Source: Lawsonibacter sp. (GTDB lineage: Bacteria > Bacillota > Clostridia > Oscillospirales > Oscillospiraceae). From it: 37,804 nt of DNA. Below the pieces are notes generated by a model that saw only the letters and a list, made by a program, of their open reading frames with translations, was not told the DNA's origin and ran no database searches. Made by a program: the position numbers and the translations under genes. Where the stretch lies: positions 1 to 37,804 of the forward strand of contig JAAWAD010000040.1 of the NCBI GenBank assembly GCA_022791995.1. Direction: 5' to 3'. Shown here one piece after another: positions 1 to 7,115 of the stretch (positions are counted from its first letter, which is position 1; each line of letters starts with the position of its first letter).

Positions 1-89
1 TATCAAATATTCTTTTTACACAATGATATATCTTCTCCCTCATCCTCATTCACTCCTAAAGACACATTCAAAGGCTTCCGCATATTTAC
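1..89. other. AT-rich flank not continuous with der
   Basis: These 89 bases are about one third G+C, while the gene that follows is near 60%. In the der frame they contain a stop codon at 57-59, and the residues before position 90 do not match the P-loop segment (GKPNVGKSSL) that should precede NRILGEERV. No gene or RNA is recognised here. The stretch may be a contig-end chimera, a mis-join, or a real rearrangement that cut der. Confidence 0.6.
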
Positions 90-839
90 ATGAACCGCAT
101 CCTGGGGGAGGAGCGGGTCATCGTCTCCGACGTGGCAGGCACCACCCGGGACGCGGTGGACAGCTACTTTGAAAATGAGAAGGGGAAGTACCGCTTTATC
201 GACACCGCCGGAATGCGCCGGAAATCCCGGGTAGACGACCGGATCGAAAAGTTTTCCGTCCTCCGGGCCACTATGGCCATCGAGCGCAGCGACGTGTGCC
301 TCATCCTCCTTGACGCCCAGGAGGGAGTCACCGAGCAGGACACCAAGATTGCCGGTCTGGCCCATGAGGCCGGGAAGGCCTGTATCATCGTGGTCAACAA
401 GTGGGACGCCATCGAAAAGGATGGCAAGACCATGGACAAAATGCGCCAGGAGGTCATGCGGGACCTGTCCTATATGACCTACGCCCCTGTCATTTTCATC
501 TCTGCCCTCACTGGCCAGCGGGTGGAGCGGCTCTTTGAGCTGATTAACTATGTAAACAACCAGGCCGCCACCCGCATCTCCACTGGAATGCTCAACTCCG
601 TCCTGGCGGAGGCCACCGCCAGGGTCCAGCCCCCCACCGACAAGGGCCGCCGGCTGAAGATCTACTATATGACCCAGACCGGCATCCGGCCCCCTCATTT
701 TGTCTGCTTCTGTAACGACGCCCGGCTGTTCCACTTTTCCTATCAGCGCTATCTGGAGAACCAAATTCGAGCCACCTTCGGCCTGGAGGGTACCCCTGTG
801 CGCATGACCATCCGGCAGAAGGGGGATAAGGAGGGTTAA
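90..839 (+). CDS. der: GTPase Der (EngA), C-terminal 249 residues only
   Basis: Der is a tandem-GTPase factor needed for 50S ribosome assembly. The visible part covers the second G domain from just after its P-loop: G2 region VAGTTRDAV (about residues 15-23), G3 DTAGM (about 38-42), G4 NKWD (about 103-106) and G5 ISAL. A KH-like RNA-binding domain follows (about 160-245). Normal Der is about 440 residues, so the whole first GTPase domain and the second Walker A motif are missing. The ATG at 90 is an internal Met of the full protein, not a convincing start, because no ribosome binding site precedes it. plsY begins 3 bases after the stop, the usual der-plsY arrangement in Clostridia. The identification is secure. 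Whether the truncation is biological or an assembly junction cannot be told from the sequence. Confidence 0.9.
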   Translation: MNRILGEERVIVSDVAGTTRDAVDSYFENEKGKYRFIDTAGMRRKSRVDDRIEKFSVLRATMAIERSDVCLILLDAQEGVTEQDTKIAGLAHEAGKACIIVVNKWDAIEKDGKTMDKMRQEVMRDLSYMTYAPVIFISALTGQRVERLFELINYVNNQAATRISTGMLNSVLAEATARVQPPTDKGRRLKIYYMTQTGIRPPHFVCFCNDARLFHFSYQRYLENQIRATFGLEGTPVRMTIRQKGDKEG

Positions 840-841
840 AC

Positions 842-1510
842 ATGGATATGGCGGTGCTTTTTGAGCTGGGGGCCGCCTTTGTGCTCCCTGCGCTATTGAT
901 TGCTGTAATCGCCTATTTCTGCGGCTGCTTCAACGGGGCGGTCATTGTCTCCAAGTATATCCTCCGGGACGACGTGCGCAGCCACGGCAGCGGCAACGCC
1001 GGACTGACCAACTTCTACCGCACCTTTGGCGGTTTCCTGACCTTTGTCGTCATTCTGTGCGACGTTCTGAAAGCGGTTGTTGCGATTTTGGCGGGGGTGT
1101 TCCTGACCAGGGCGCTCCTTGTAAACAACGCCCCGATGATCATCCTGGCCAAATATTGGGCTGCCGTGTTCTGCCTGCTGGGCCACATGTTCCCCTGCAT
1201 GTTCCACTTCAAGGGGGGCAAGGGCATCCTGTCCGGGGGCACCATCGCCATCCTGATGGACTGGCGCATCGCCCTGGTGGTGTGGGGGGGCTTTCTGATC
1301 CTGTTCCTCCTCACCCGCTACGTCTCCCTGGGCTCCATCTGGGCCGGGGCCTCCTTCCCTTTCGCCAGCCTGTACGTCTACCGAGATCTGGCCATTTTCG
1401 TGCTGGCCCTCATCTGTGGAGGGCTGGTTCTCTGGGGCCACCGAAGCAACATGAAACGCCTGCTCACCGGTACCGAGAACCGGTTCAGCTTCCGCCGAAA
1501 GACCGCATAG
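842..1510 (+). CDS. plsY: Glycerol-3-phosphate acyltransferase PlsY
   Basis: PlsY is an integral membrane enzyme that transfers the acyl group of acyl-phosphate to the sn-1 position of glycerol-3-phosphate, the first step of phospholipid synthesis. The 222-residue protein is strongly hydrophobic. It shows family motif 1 as GSGNAGLTNFYRTFG (about residues 49-63) and the glycine-rich motif FKGGKGILSGG (about 123-133) after GHMFPCMFH. A third motif near the C-terminus (LWGHRSNMKRL) matches the family's conserved H-x-N-x-x-R/K segment. The start follows AAGGAGG at 7 bases and lies 3 bases after der, so the two are probably co-transcribed. A strong terminator follows directly. Confidence 0.93.
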   Translation: MDMAVLFELGAAFVLPALLIAVIAYFCGCFNGAVIVSKYILRDDVRSHGSGNAGLTNFYRTFGGFLTFVVILCDVLKAVVAILAGVFLTRALLVNNAPMIILAKYWAAVFCLLGHMFPCMFHFKGGKGILSGGTIAILMDWRIALVVWGGFLILFLLTRYVSLGSIWAGASFPFASLYVYRDLAIFVLALICGGLVLWGHRSNMKRLLTGTENRFSFRRKTA

Positions 1511-1515
1511 CTTTG

Positions 1516-1545
1516 CCGCCTGCCCCTTTGGGCAGGCGGTTTTTT
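1516..1545 (+). terminator. Intrinsic terminator after plsY
   Basis: A perfect 10-bp stem (CCGCCTGCCC / GGGCAGGCGG) with a CTTT loop is followed by six T residues. It ends the der-plsY transcript. Confidence 0.93.
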
Positions 1546-1617
1546 CACGGACAGGACCTCCACCGCATAGCATGGGGAAACACAGTGGGCGCGGCCCACG
1601 GAACAGGAGGAAGCACT

Positions 1618-2025
1618 ATGTCTGATTCAGGAACGCTGATCGTCCGGGTCTATACCTCCCAGGCGCAGATTCCTTTGCAGGGAGCCACGGTTGTTGTGGC
1701 CTCCCCATGTCAGGTGGAGGCAGGGAAATTCAACCTGATCTCTGTCCAGATCACCGACAGCAGCGGGCAAATCAAGCCCATTACCATCGAAACCCCGGCA
1801 GCCGGAGAGAGCACCGGCCCTGACGGCGCTCCCCAGGGGAGCGAGCCCTTTGCCCAGTGCTGCATCTGGGCGGAGCACCCCGGCTTTGTCATGCTCCAAA
1901 TCGAGGGGGTGCAGATTTTTCCCGGCGTGGAGACTATGCAGGACATTGAGCTGGTCCCCCTGGCCACAGGGCAGAGCAGCTTGCAGGAGCGGAACAGCCG
2001 GTGCATCTCGGCCCAGGATCTGTGA
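1618..2025 (+). CDS. SleC propeptide-like domain as a separate protein
   Basis: This 135-residue protein starts at an ATG 7 bases after AGGAGG. It reads as a small beta-sandwich domain: GTLIVRVYTS, then PLQGATVVVASP, and a repeated pattern ending in IELVPLA. The same organisation (LTVSI..., PIPGATV..., bulk near 110-130 residues) is what I recall for the N-terminal pre/pro region of clostridial SleC, which Csp proteases remove to activate the enzyme. The next gene, 8 bases downstream, begins where mature SleC begins. Seen: length, beta-rich pattern and position. Recalled: resemblance to the SleC propeptide. Inferred: it binds or inhibits the downstream enzyme in trans. It could also be a generic carboxypeptidase-regulatory-like spore domain. 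No signal peptide is visible. Confidence 0.6.
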   Translation: MSDSGTLIVRVYTSQAQIPLQGATVVVASPCQVEAGKFNLISVQITDSSGQIKPITIETPAAGESTGPDGAPQGSEPFAQCCIWAEHPGFVMLQIEGVQIFPGVETMQDIELVPLATGQSSLQERNSRCISAQDL

Positions 2026-2033
2026 GGTGAGCT

Positions 2034-3287
2034 ATGCCGGTCATCATACCCTACATCCCCAACACCATCACAGTCCATCTGGGCCCCCCGGACCAGTGGG
2101 CGGAGAACGTCACGGTCAGCTTCCCGGATTATGTGAAAAACGTGGCCTCCAGCGAGATCTACCCCACCTGGGAGCCCGCCGCCATCCGGGCCAATATTCT
2201 GGCCATCATCTCCTTTGCCCTGAACCGGGTGTACACCGAATTTTACCCCAGCCGGGGCTACGATTTCCAAATCACCTCCACCACCGCCTATGACCAGAAG
2301 TTCATCCGGGGGCGGAACGTCTTCGAGAACATCAGCCAGGTGGTGGACGAAATTTTTGACGACTACATCCGCCGGCAGGGCTTTGTAGAGCCCCTGGCCG
2401 CCAAATTCTGCAACGGCACCACCACCACCTGCGACGGCCTGTCCCAGTGGGGCAGCCAGGCCCTGGCCCAGGAGGGCTACAACTCCATGGAAATTCTCCG
2501 CTACTATTACGGGGACGACATCGAGCTGGTGGTGGACGCCCCCGTCCAGGACCTCCATCTCTCCTACCCCGGCGCCCCCCTCCAGCGGCACAGCCTGGGT
2601 CTGGACGTGGCGTCGGTGCAGAACATGCTCAACCGCATCTCGCAAAATTACCCGGCCATCCCCAAAATTTTCCCCACCACCGGGGTCTTTGACGAAAACA
2701 CCGAGGAAGCCGTCAAGGCCTTTCAGCGCATTTTCAGCCTAACCCCCGACGGGATTGTGGGAAAGGCCACCTGGTACAAAATGGTTTATCTCTATGTGGG
2801 CGTGGCCCGGCTGGCGGAGCTGGTCAGCGAAGGGCAGCGGATTTACGCCGCGCAGCTCCAGTACCCCGGCGTCCTCCGGGAGGGGGACAAGGGGGGCGAG
2901 GTCTGGATCGTCCAGTATATGCTGGCCCTTCTAGCCCAGTTTGAGGACACCCTGAAGCCCATCCAGCCGGATGGGGACTTCGGCCCCGCCACCACCCAGG
3001 CCGTGCGGCAGTACCAAAGCCTGACCGGCCTGACGCCTGACGGCATTGTGGGAGAGCAGACCTGGAACTCGATCTATCGCAGCTTTGCCCAGGCGGATTA
3101 TTTCCTGCGCCGGGACACGGTGCGGGCGCAGGCCCTCCGACCAGATGCGGTGCCTGCCATGGCCGCAATCAGCATCCCGGGTTCTGACTCCTTTGCCGAC
3201 ACCCCGCGGCTGGGACAGTACCCGGGCTACCATCTGGACCGGGGGGACCAGGACCAAAAGAAGGGAGTACAGATATGGCAGATGTAA
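2034..3287 (+). CDS. SleC-like spore cortex-lytic enzyme, SpoIID domain plus two PG-binding modules
   Basis: The 417-residue protein is laid out like mature SleC of Clostridium, which degrades cortex peptidoglycan during germination. Residues about 25-180 form a SpoIID/LytB-type domain: YVKNVASSEIYPTW carries the conserved glutamate (Glu41) expected to be catalytic by analogy with SpoIID, and LSQWGSQALAQEG followed by EILRYYYG is the family signature. Two PG_binding_1 modules follow, about 190-260 (ending LTPDGIVGKATW) and about 290-350 (ending LTPDGIVGEQTW). The remaining C-terminal 60 residues are of unknown role. It lacks the N-terminal propeptide of known SleC, which appears to be the preceding gene. 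It overlaps the next gene by 13 bases. The family assignment is firm; that it is the true cortex hydrolase of this organism is inference. Confidence 0.82.
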   Translation: MPVIIPYIPNTITVHLGPPDQWAENVTVSFPDYVKNVASSEIYPTWEPAAIRANILAIISFALNRVYTEFYPSRGYDFQITSTTAYDQKFIRGRNVFENISQVVDEIFDDYIRRQGFVEPLAAKFCNGTTTTCDGLSQWGSQALAQEGYNSMEILRYYYGDDIELVVDAPVQDLHLSYPGAPLQRHSLGLDVASVQNMLNRISQNYPAIPKIFPTTGVFDENTEEAVKAFQRIFSLTPDGIVGKATWYKMVYLYVGVARLAELVSEGQRIYAAQLQYPGVLREGDKGGEVWIVQYMLALLAQFEDTLKPIQPDGDFGPATTQAVRQYQSLTGLTPDGIVGEQTWNSIYRSFAQADYFLRRDTVRAQALRPDAVPAMAAISIPGSDSFADTPRLGQYPGYHLDRGDQDQKKGVQIWQM

Positions 3288-3853
3288 AATCAGAACTGTT
3301 AGAACGGGAGCTGCTGGCTCAGCCTGTGCGGGGCCTGCAATATATGCTGCGCCGGCTGTCCGAGGTCTATGACTTTCTTCCCGAGGTGGTACCCAACGGG
3401 AAGTTTGATGAGCGTACCCTGGAATCGGTGATGCTCTTCCAGCGGGAGCTCCACCCGCCTGTAACCGGCGTGGTGGACCGGGGAACCTGGAACGCCATTC
3501 ACGACCAGTGGCAAAAGGCGGAGCAGAACATCTCTCACCCCCAGACGGTGCGGGCCTTTCCCGCCGGAGGCTGCGAGGTGGAGCCGGGGAGCTCCCGGGA
3601 CTTTATGGCCGTGCCCCAGGCCATGTTCATGGTGCTGGCCCACTACTTCCAGGGGCTGTCCGACGCCCCGGTGGACGGAATCCACGGACCGGATACCGTG
3701 CAGAATGTCCGCTGGATCCAGCAGGCCGCCGGCCTACAGGACACCGGGGTCATGAACCAACAGACCTGGAACATCTTGTGCCGGCTGTATGAGGTCTTTA
3801 TCGTTCAGGATATGGACACCGCCCGCCCCAAATACTCCGGCGGGTGGGGATAA
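3275..3853 (+). CDS. Peptidoglycan-binding protein with two PG_binding_1 modules
   Basis: A 192-residue protein made almost wholly of two peptidoglycan-binding modules: about residues 15-75 (LQYMLRRLSEVYDF ... VTGVVDRGTWNAI) and about 110-175 (MFMVLAHYF ... LQDTGVMNQQTWNIL). No catalytic domain or signal peptide is seen. The start lies inside the end of the SleC-like gene (GGGAG about 8 bases upstream), which implies translational coupling. A role as an accessory cortex-binding partner of the upstream hydrolase is inferred from the operon alone. Confidence 0.75.
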   Translation: MADVKSELLERELLAQPVRGLQYMLRRLSEVYDFLPEVVPNGKFDERTLESVMLFQRELHPPVTGVVDRGTWNAIHDQWQKAEQNISHPQTVRAFPAGGCEVEPGSSRDFMAVPQAMFMVLAHYFQGLSDAPVDGIHGPDTVQNVRWIQQAAGLQDTGVMNQQTWNILCRLYEVFIVQDMDTARPKYSGGWG

Positions 3854-3858
3854 AAGCC

Positions 3859-3896
3859 GGAGGCATATCCCCGACGGGATATGCCTCCGCTTCTCT
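3859..3896 (+). terminator. Terminator closing the cortex-lytic cluster
   Basis: A perfect 13-bp stem (GGAGGCATATCCC / GGGATATGCCTCC) with a 4-base loop lies 6 bases after the stop and is followed by TTCTCTTT. It stands between convergent genes and could also serve the minus-strand CDF gene, where it is followed by a short T-rich run. Confidence 0.8.
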
Positions 3897-4811
3897 TTAC
3901 CCCGGCTCCTGGGTCGGGTTGACATGAATCATCACATGCTTGACATCGGGGAACTGGTGCTCCACCTCTGTGTGGACCCGCTCAGCCACTGCGTGGGCCT
4001 CCTGCAGGGTCTTGCTGCCGTCCACTCCGATCTCCAGGTCGACATACACCTTGTTGCCGAACATCCTGGAGTGGAGCATATCCACACAGACCACCCCCGT
4101 CTGCCTGGCGACAAAGGCCTCCAGGCTCCGCTCATAGCTCTCCCCGCAGGAGGTGTCCAGCATCTTCGCCAGAGCGTCCCTTAAAATGTCATAGGCCACC
4201 TTCAAGATAAACAGGCAGATGACCACGCTGGCCACGCTGTCCAGCACCGGAAGGCCCAGCATCGCCCCGCCGATGCCAATCAGCGAGCCGACGGAGGAGA
4301 GGGCGTCCGACCTGTGATGCCAGGCGTCGGCCATAAAGGCCGCGGAGTTGATCTGTTTGGCATAATACCGGGTGTACCAGTACATGGCCTCTTTCCCCGC
4401 AATGGAAACCACCGCTGCCGCCAGGGCGATGGCGCCGGGAATGGGGAGAACCTCGTAGCGCCGGGAGAGGATGTTCTCCAGTCCGACCCGTCCCACGCCA
4501 AGCCCTGTCACCAGCAGCACCAGTCCCAGCGCCAGGGCAGCCACACACTCCATCCGCTCGTGGCCGTAGGGGTGGTCGCTGTCCGCCGCCTTCTGGGACA
4601 TCTTTACCCCCGCCCAGGCAATCACCGTGGTCAGCACGTCAGAAAAGGAGTGGATGGCGTCGGAAATCATGGCCCCTGAGTGCCCCGCCACCCCTGCCAG
4701 GAGCTTGAAGGCCGATAAAAACGCGTTTCCAAGCAGGCTCACCCAGGACAACCTTCGGATAATGGCGCTCTCGCTGGCAGCTGCGGTCTTCGTCTGCGTA
4801 TCCTTACTCAT
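3897..4811 (-). CDS. Cation diffusion facilitator, probable Ni/Co exporter (CzcD type)
   Basis: CDF proteins are homodimeric membrane antiporters that export divalent metals in exchange for protons. The 304-residue protein has about six hydrophobic segments. It shows the two metal-site patterns of the family: HSFSD in TM2 and HHRSD (H-x-x-x-D) in TM5. A C-terminal cytoplasmic dimerisation domain follows (about 210-295). I place the start at MSKDTQTK because AGGAGG precedes it by 6 bases; an upstream in-frame ATG at 4880 lies inside the leader RNA. The leader carries a NiCo riboswitch, which makes nickel and cobalt the most likely substrates. Other CDF members move zinc, iron or manganese, so the metal is inferred from the riboswitch, not from the protein. 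Confidence 0.9.
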   Translation of the reverse strand: MSKDTQTKTAAASESAIIRRLSWVSLLGNAFLSAFKLLAGVAGHSGAMISDAIHSFSDVLTTVIAWAGVKMSQKAADSDHPYGHERMECVAALALGLVLLVTGLGVGRVGLENILSRRYEVLPIPGAIALAAAVVSIAGKEAMYWYTRYYAKQINSAAFMADAWHHRSDALSSVGSLIGIGGAMLGLPVLDSVASVVICLFILKVAYDILRDALAKMLDTSCGESYERSLEAFVARQTGVVCVDMLHSRMFGNKVYVDLEIGVDGSKTLQEAHAVAERVHTEVEHQFPDVKHVMIHVNPTQEPG

Positions 4812-4861
4812 AAAAGCCTCCTGATTCTGCACGGCGCCGGAGTGTTTCTCCGCGCAAGGAT

Positions 4862-4896
4862 AAAAAAATCCGCGGAACATACAACTGTCCCGCAGA
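4862..4896 (-). terminator. Riboswitch expression-platform terminator
   Basis: On the minus strand an 11-bp stem (TCTGCGGGACA pairing with TGTTCCGCGGA, one G-T and one T-G wobble) with loop GTTGTA is followed by seven T residues. Its 5' arm is the 3' arm of the NiCo aptamer (CTGCGGGACAGT), so aptamer folding and terminator formation exclude each other. Metal binding should therefore allow read-through into the CDF gene. Confidence 0.85.
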
Positions 4897-4966
4897 GGAA
4901 ATGTCCATCTGCTGCCGCCGCTTGCGGCCCGGCTTTATGACCCTGACGGTTCATCGCCTGCTCAGT
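4884..4966 (-). ncRNA. NiCo (czcD) riboswitch aptamer
   Basis: Read on the minus strand the leader contains ACTGAGCAGGCGATGA, later AAAGCCGGGCCGC, then GCGGCGGCAGCAGATG, and it closes with CTCTGCGGGACAGT. These blocks, in this order, match the NiCo aptamer as I recall it from the solved structure (ACUGAGCAGGC ... GCCGGGCUGC ... CAGAUG ... CUGUGGGACAGU), including the closing ACTG/CAGT pairing. The NiCo class binds Co2+ and Ni2+ in a four-way junction and turns on CDF-type exporters. Promoter, aptamer, terminator and CDF gene are all present in order. Confidence 0.88.
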
Positions 4967-5021
4967 ATGTACTGTAGCTTATGCACCCCGAAGGATGTCA
5001 TGCAGTGCAACGAGTGATTTT

Positions 5022-5050
5022 ACTATGCCACAGTCTATGCTGTTTGTCAA
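5022..5050 (-). promoter_or_regulatory. Housekeeping promoter of the riboswitch-CDF transcript
   Basis: Minus strand TTGACA (5045-5050), 17 bases, CATAGT (5022-5027). Transcription would start near 5015, giving a leader of about 200 nt before the CDF start. Confidence 0.8.
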
Positions 5051-5172
5051 GGGGAAGTTCCTGCTTTGCAAAATGAAATTTCAGGCGACGCGGCGCTGAA
5101 CTTCACCAGGGGCAGACCCTGGAAGCCGCCCGGTCTGGAGCCTCCTTTTCTCTTTATTTTTTCGAGATTTTT

Positions 5173-5865
5173 TCAATGAAATCTGTCCTTTTCCTCACTT
5201 TTCGGAATCGGCGGGCCGGGCTGAAGGAGAAACACTGGCGTCCCCTCCGCAGCGGGGGCCACGGCCCCCTGAGGAAGAGCCGCCTCCACTCCCTGCGGCG
5301 TAAGGCACAGGTCCCGCAGAGGCAGGCGGCGGGCGACTTTCTCCCACATCGGATCCAGAAAACAATCTCCCGCAGCCCGGCGGGACTCCCCCTGCTGCAC
5401 AAGCTGCCGCACAGCCTCCCGCTTCCACCCCCTCTTTTTCCCAAAAAGCTCCCGGGCAGTGCAGGGCGCCCCCTCCTTTACCCTCCACACGTCGCCCCAG
5501 CGCACCCGGCAAGGACGGCCGTCCCGAACCTCCTCCCCCTCCAGGCGCAGGCTGAGCAGGCCGCCCTCCCACAGGGCCACCTCTCCCGTCAGCCGCCCTG
5601 TCCAGGGGGTAAAGGGCCGGGCGGCGGCCCGGCGCTGCGCCAGCTCCAGGCACGCCTTCCAGTAGACCTCTCGCTGCCACCGCTGCCGCCAGACCTGGGC
5701 CAGCCTGCGGTAGTACCGGCTGATCCACCGCCCACCCAGACCGGCCCCCTCCACCTCCGGCCAGACAAGGGTATAGGACAGCACCGGTTCTCCCTCCAGC
5801 GTCAGGGTTTGGACCTCCTCCTGCCAGACCACCCTGGGCTCCTGCTTTTCCTGCCGCACGCCCAT
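5173..5865 (-). CDS. DUF3298 domain protein
   Basis: The 230-residue protein shows the DUF3298 pattern. A DUF4163-like N-terminal half has VLSYTLVWPEV and an aromatic/arginine-rich helix ISRYYRRLAQVWRQRW (about residues 50-65). In the C-terminal half, ARELFGKKRGWKREAVRQLV matches the family's 'DLF..g..y...l...i' segment, and DLCLTPQGVEAALPQGAVAP matches its final strand pair. The domain occurs in the extracellular part of RsiV-type anti-sigma factors and in other clostridial surface proteins. Here no membrane segment or signal peptide is seen, so its location is unclear. I start at the ATG (5863-5865) preceded by AAAGGGGG; an upstream ATG at 5925 has no ribosome binding site. It diverges from the yerC operon. 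Function unknown. Confidence 0.7.
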   Translation of the reverse strand: MGVRQEKQEPRVVWQEEVQTLTLEGEPVLSYTLVWPEVEGAGLGGRWISRYYRRLAQVWRQRWQREVYWKACLELAQRRAAARPFTPWTGRLTGEVALWEGGLLSLRLEGEEVRDGRPCRVRWGDVWRVKEGAPCTARELFGKKRGWKREAVRQLVQQGESRRAAGDCFLDPMWEKVARRLPLRDLCLTPQGVEAALPQGAVAPAAEGTPVFLLQPGPPIPKSEEKDRFH

Positions 5866-5942
5866 TCCAGCGCCCCCTTTCCAGGTATTTCTCCAGCCTA
5901 TGCCTCTGGAACCGGAACGGTGCAAAATTTTTCCCCTTCCTG

Positions 5943-5971
5943 TTTACTTTCGTATTTTACTGTGCTAAAAT
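5943..5971 (+). promoter_or_regulatory. Promoter of the yerC-methyltransferase-hslO operon
   Basis: TTTACT (5943-5948), 17 bases, TAAAAT (5966-5971). The transcript would start near 5978, leaving a leader of about 90 nt. No riboswitch is recognised in that leader. Confidence 0.65.
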
Positions 5972-6070
5972 GAAGGAGATTTCTCCCCCTGCGCCCGTTC
6001 AAACAGGGACGCGGGAACTCTGAGGGCTGTCGGCCTGTCTGCCGCAGCTTGGAACGAAAGGAGCCCGCCT

Positions 6071-6364
6071 ATGTCAAAGTTTTTGGACAAGCCTTCCAGC
6101 AATACCCTGTACCGCGCCATCGCCGCTCTGAGAGACGAGGAGGAGTGCCGCCGGTTTCTCCAGGACCTTTGTACCGTGTCCGAGCTGAAGGCCATGGAGC
6201 AGCGGATGGACGTGGCTATGCTTCTGGAGCAGGGAATGATCTACAGTGAAATTTTAGAGAGCACCGGGGCCTCCAGCGCCACCATCAGCCGGGTCAACCG
6301 GTGTCTGCACTACGGGGCCAACGGGTACCGGACGGTCATCCCCCGGCTGCGGGAGGAAACATGA
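6071..6364 (+). CDS. YerC/YecD family TrpR-like regulator
   Basis: A 97-residue DNA-binding protein of the TrpR-related YerC family. The C-terminal half holds the helix-turn-helix: EQGMIYSEILESTGASSATI followed by SRVNRCL (about residues 55-80). The conserved N-terminal LYRAIAALRDEEECRRFLQDLCT matches the family. AAGGAG lies about 8 bases before the ATG. Its stop overlaps the next start (ATGA), so it is translationally coupled to the methyltransferase. The ligand and targets of this family are unknown to me. Confidence 0.9.
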   Translation: MSKFLDKPSSNTLYRAIAALRDEEECRRFLQDLCTVSELKAMEQRMDVAMLLEQGMIYSEILESTGASSATISRVNRCLHYGANGYRTVIPRLREET

Positions 6365-7113
6365 GCTGCTATCAGTTTCTAGCCGGATGCTACGACGGCC
6401 TGACCTACGACGTGGACTACGCCGCCTGGGCAGACTACCTGGAAAAGCACTTTCGCCGGCACGGCCTCCCCGGGAACACGGTGCTGGACCTGGCCTGCGG
6501 CACCGGCTCCCTCACCCGGGAGCTGGCCCTGCGGGGCTACGAGATGATCGGGGTGGATCGCTCCCCGGAGATGCTGGCCCAGGCCGCGGAGAAGGTGCGA
6601 GACCTGGAGGGCACCCCTCCGCTGTTTCTCTGTCAGCTCATGGAGAAACTGGATCTGTATGGCACCATTGACGCCTGTGTGTGCTGTCTGGACAGCATAA
6701 ACTATATCACCCGCCTAAACACCCTTCAGAAGGCCTTTGACCGGGTTCATCTCTTCCTCATGCCTGGGGGGCTGTTTCTTTTCGACATCAACTCCCCGGA
6801 GAAGCTGGAGGGCCTGGACGGTCAGGTCTTCCTGGACGAGACGGAGGATGCCTACTGCGTCTGGCGGGCGGAGTTCTCCCGCCGCAGCCGGGTCTGCTCC
6901 TACTATATGGACTTGTTCCAGCTGGACCGTTCAAGCGGCCTGTGGGAGCGGGGCGAGGAGCTCCATCAGGAGCGGGCCCACACCGTTTCAGAGCTCACCG
7001 CCCTGCTGGAGGGCGCCGGGTTCCAGGATATTCGGACCTATGGAAATCTAAAGCTTCGCCCCCCGCGTCCCGGGGAGGAGCGTATCTTCTTTGCCGCAAG
7101 AAAGGGGAAATGA
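6361..7113 (+). CDS. Class I SAM-dependent methyltransferase
   Basis: A 250-residue Rossmann-fold methyltransferase. Motif I is VLDLACGTGS (41-50) and the acidic residue ending strand 2 is in GVDRSPEML (about 66-74). A following segment, DSINYI, matches the family of small-molecule or protein methyltransferases often annotated only as 'class I SAM-dependent'. The substrate cannot be read from the sequence. The ATG overlaps the yerC stop by four bases, and the hslO start lies 3 bases beyond its own stop, so the three genes form one translational block. Confidence 0.85.
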   Translation: MSCYQFLAGCYDGLTYDVDYAAWADYLEKHFRRHGLPGNTVLDLACGTGSLTRELALRGYEMIGVDRSPEMLAQAAEKVRDLEGTPPLFLCQLMEKLDLYGTIDACVCCLDSINYITRLNTLQKAFDRVHLFLMPGGLFLFDINSPEKLEGLDGQVFLDETEDAYCVWRAEFSRRSRVCSYYMDLFQLDRSSGLWERGEELHQERAHTVSELTALLEGAGFQDIRTYGNLKLRPPRPGEERIFFAARKGK

Positions 7114-7115
7114 GC

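Noticed and set aside
1566-1573. CATAGCAT before the propeptide gene as a sigma-E -10 box
   Set aside because: No matching -35 at 14 bases; too weak to list as a promoter.
4812-4880. Upstream ATG that would extend the CDF protein by 23 residues
   Set aside because: It lies inside the riboswitch terminator and has no Shine-Dalgarno; the ATG at 4811 has AGGAGG.
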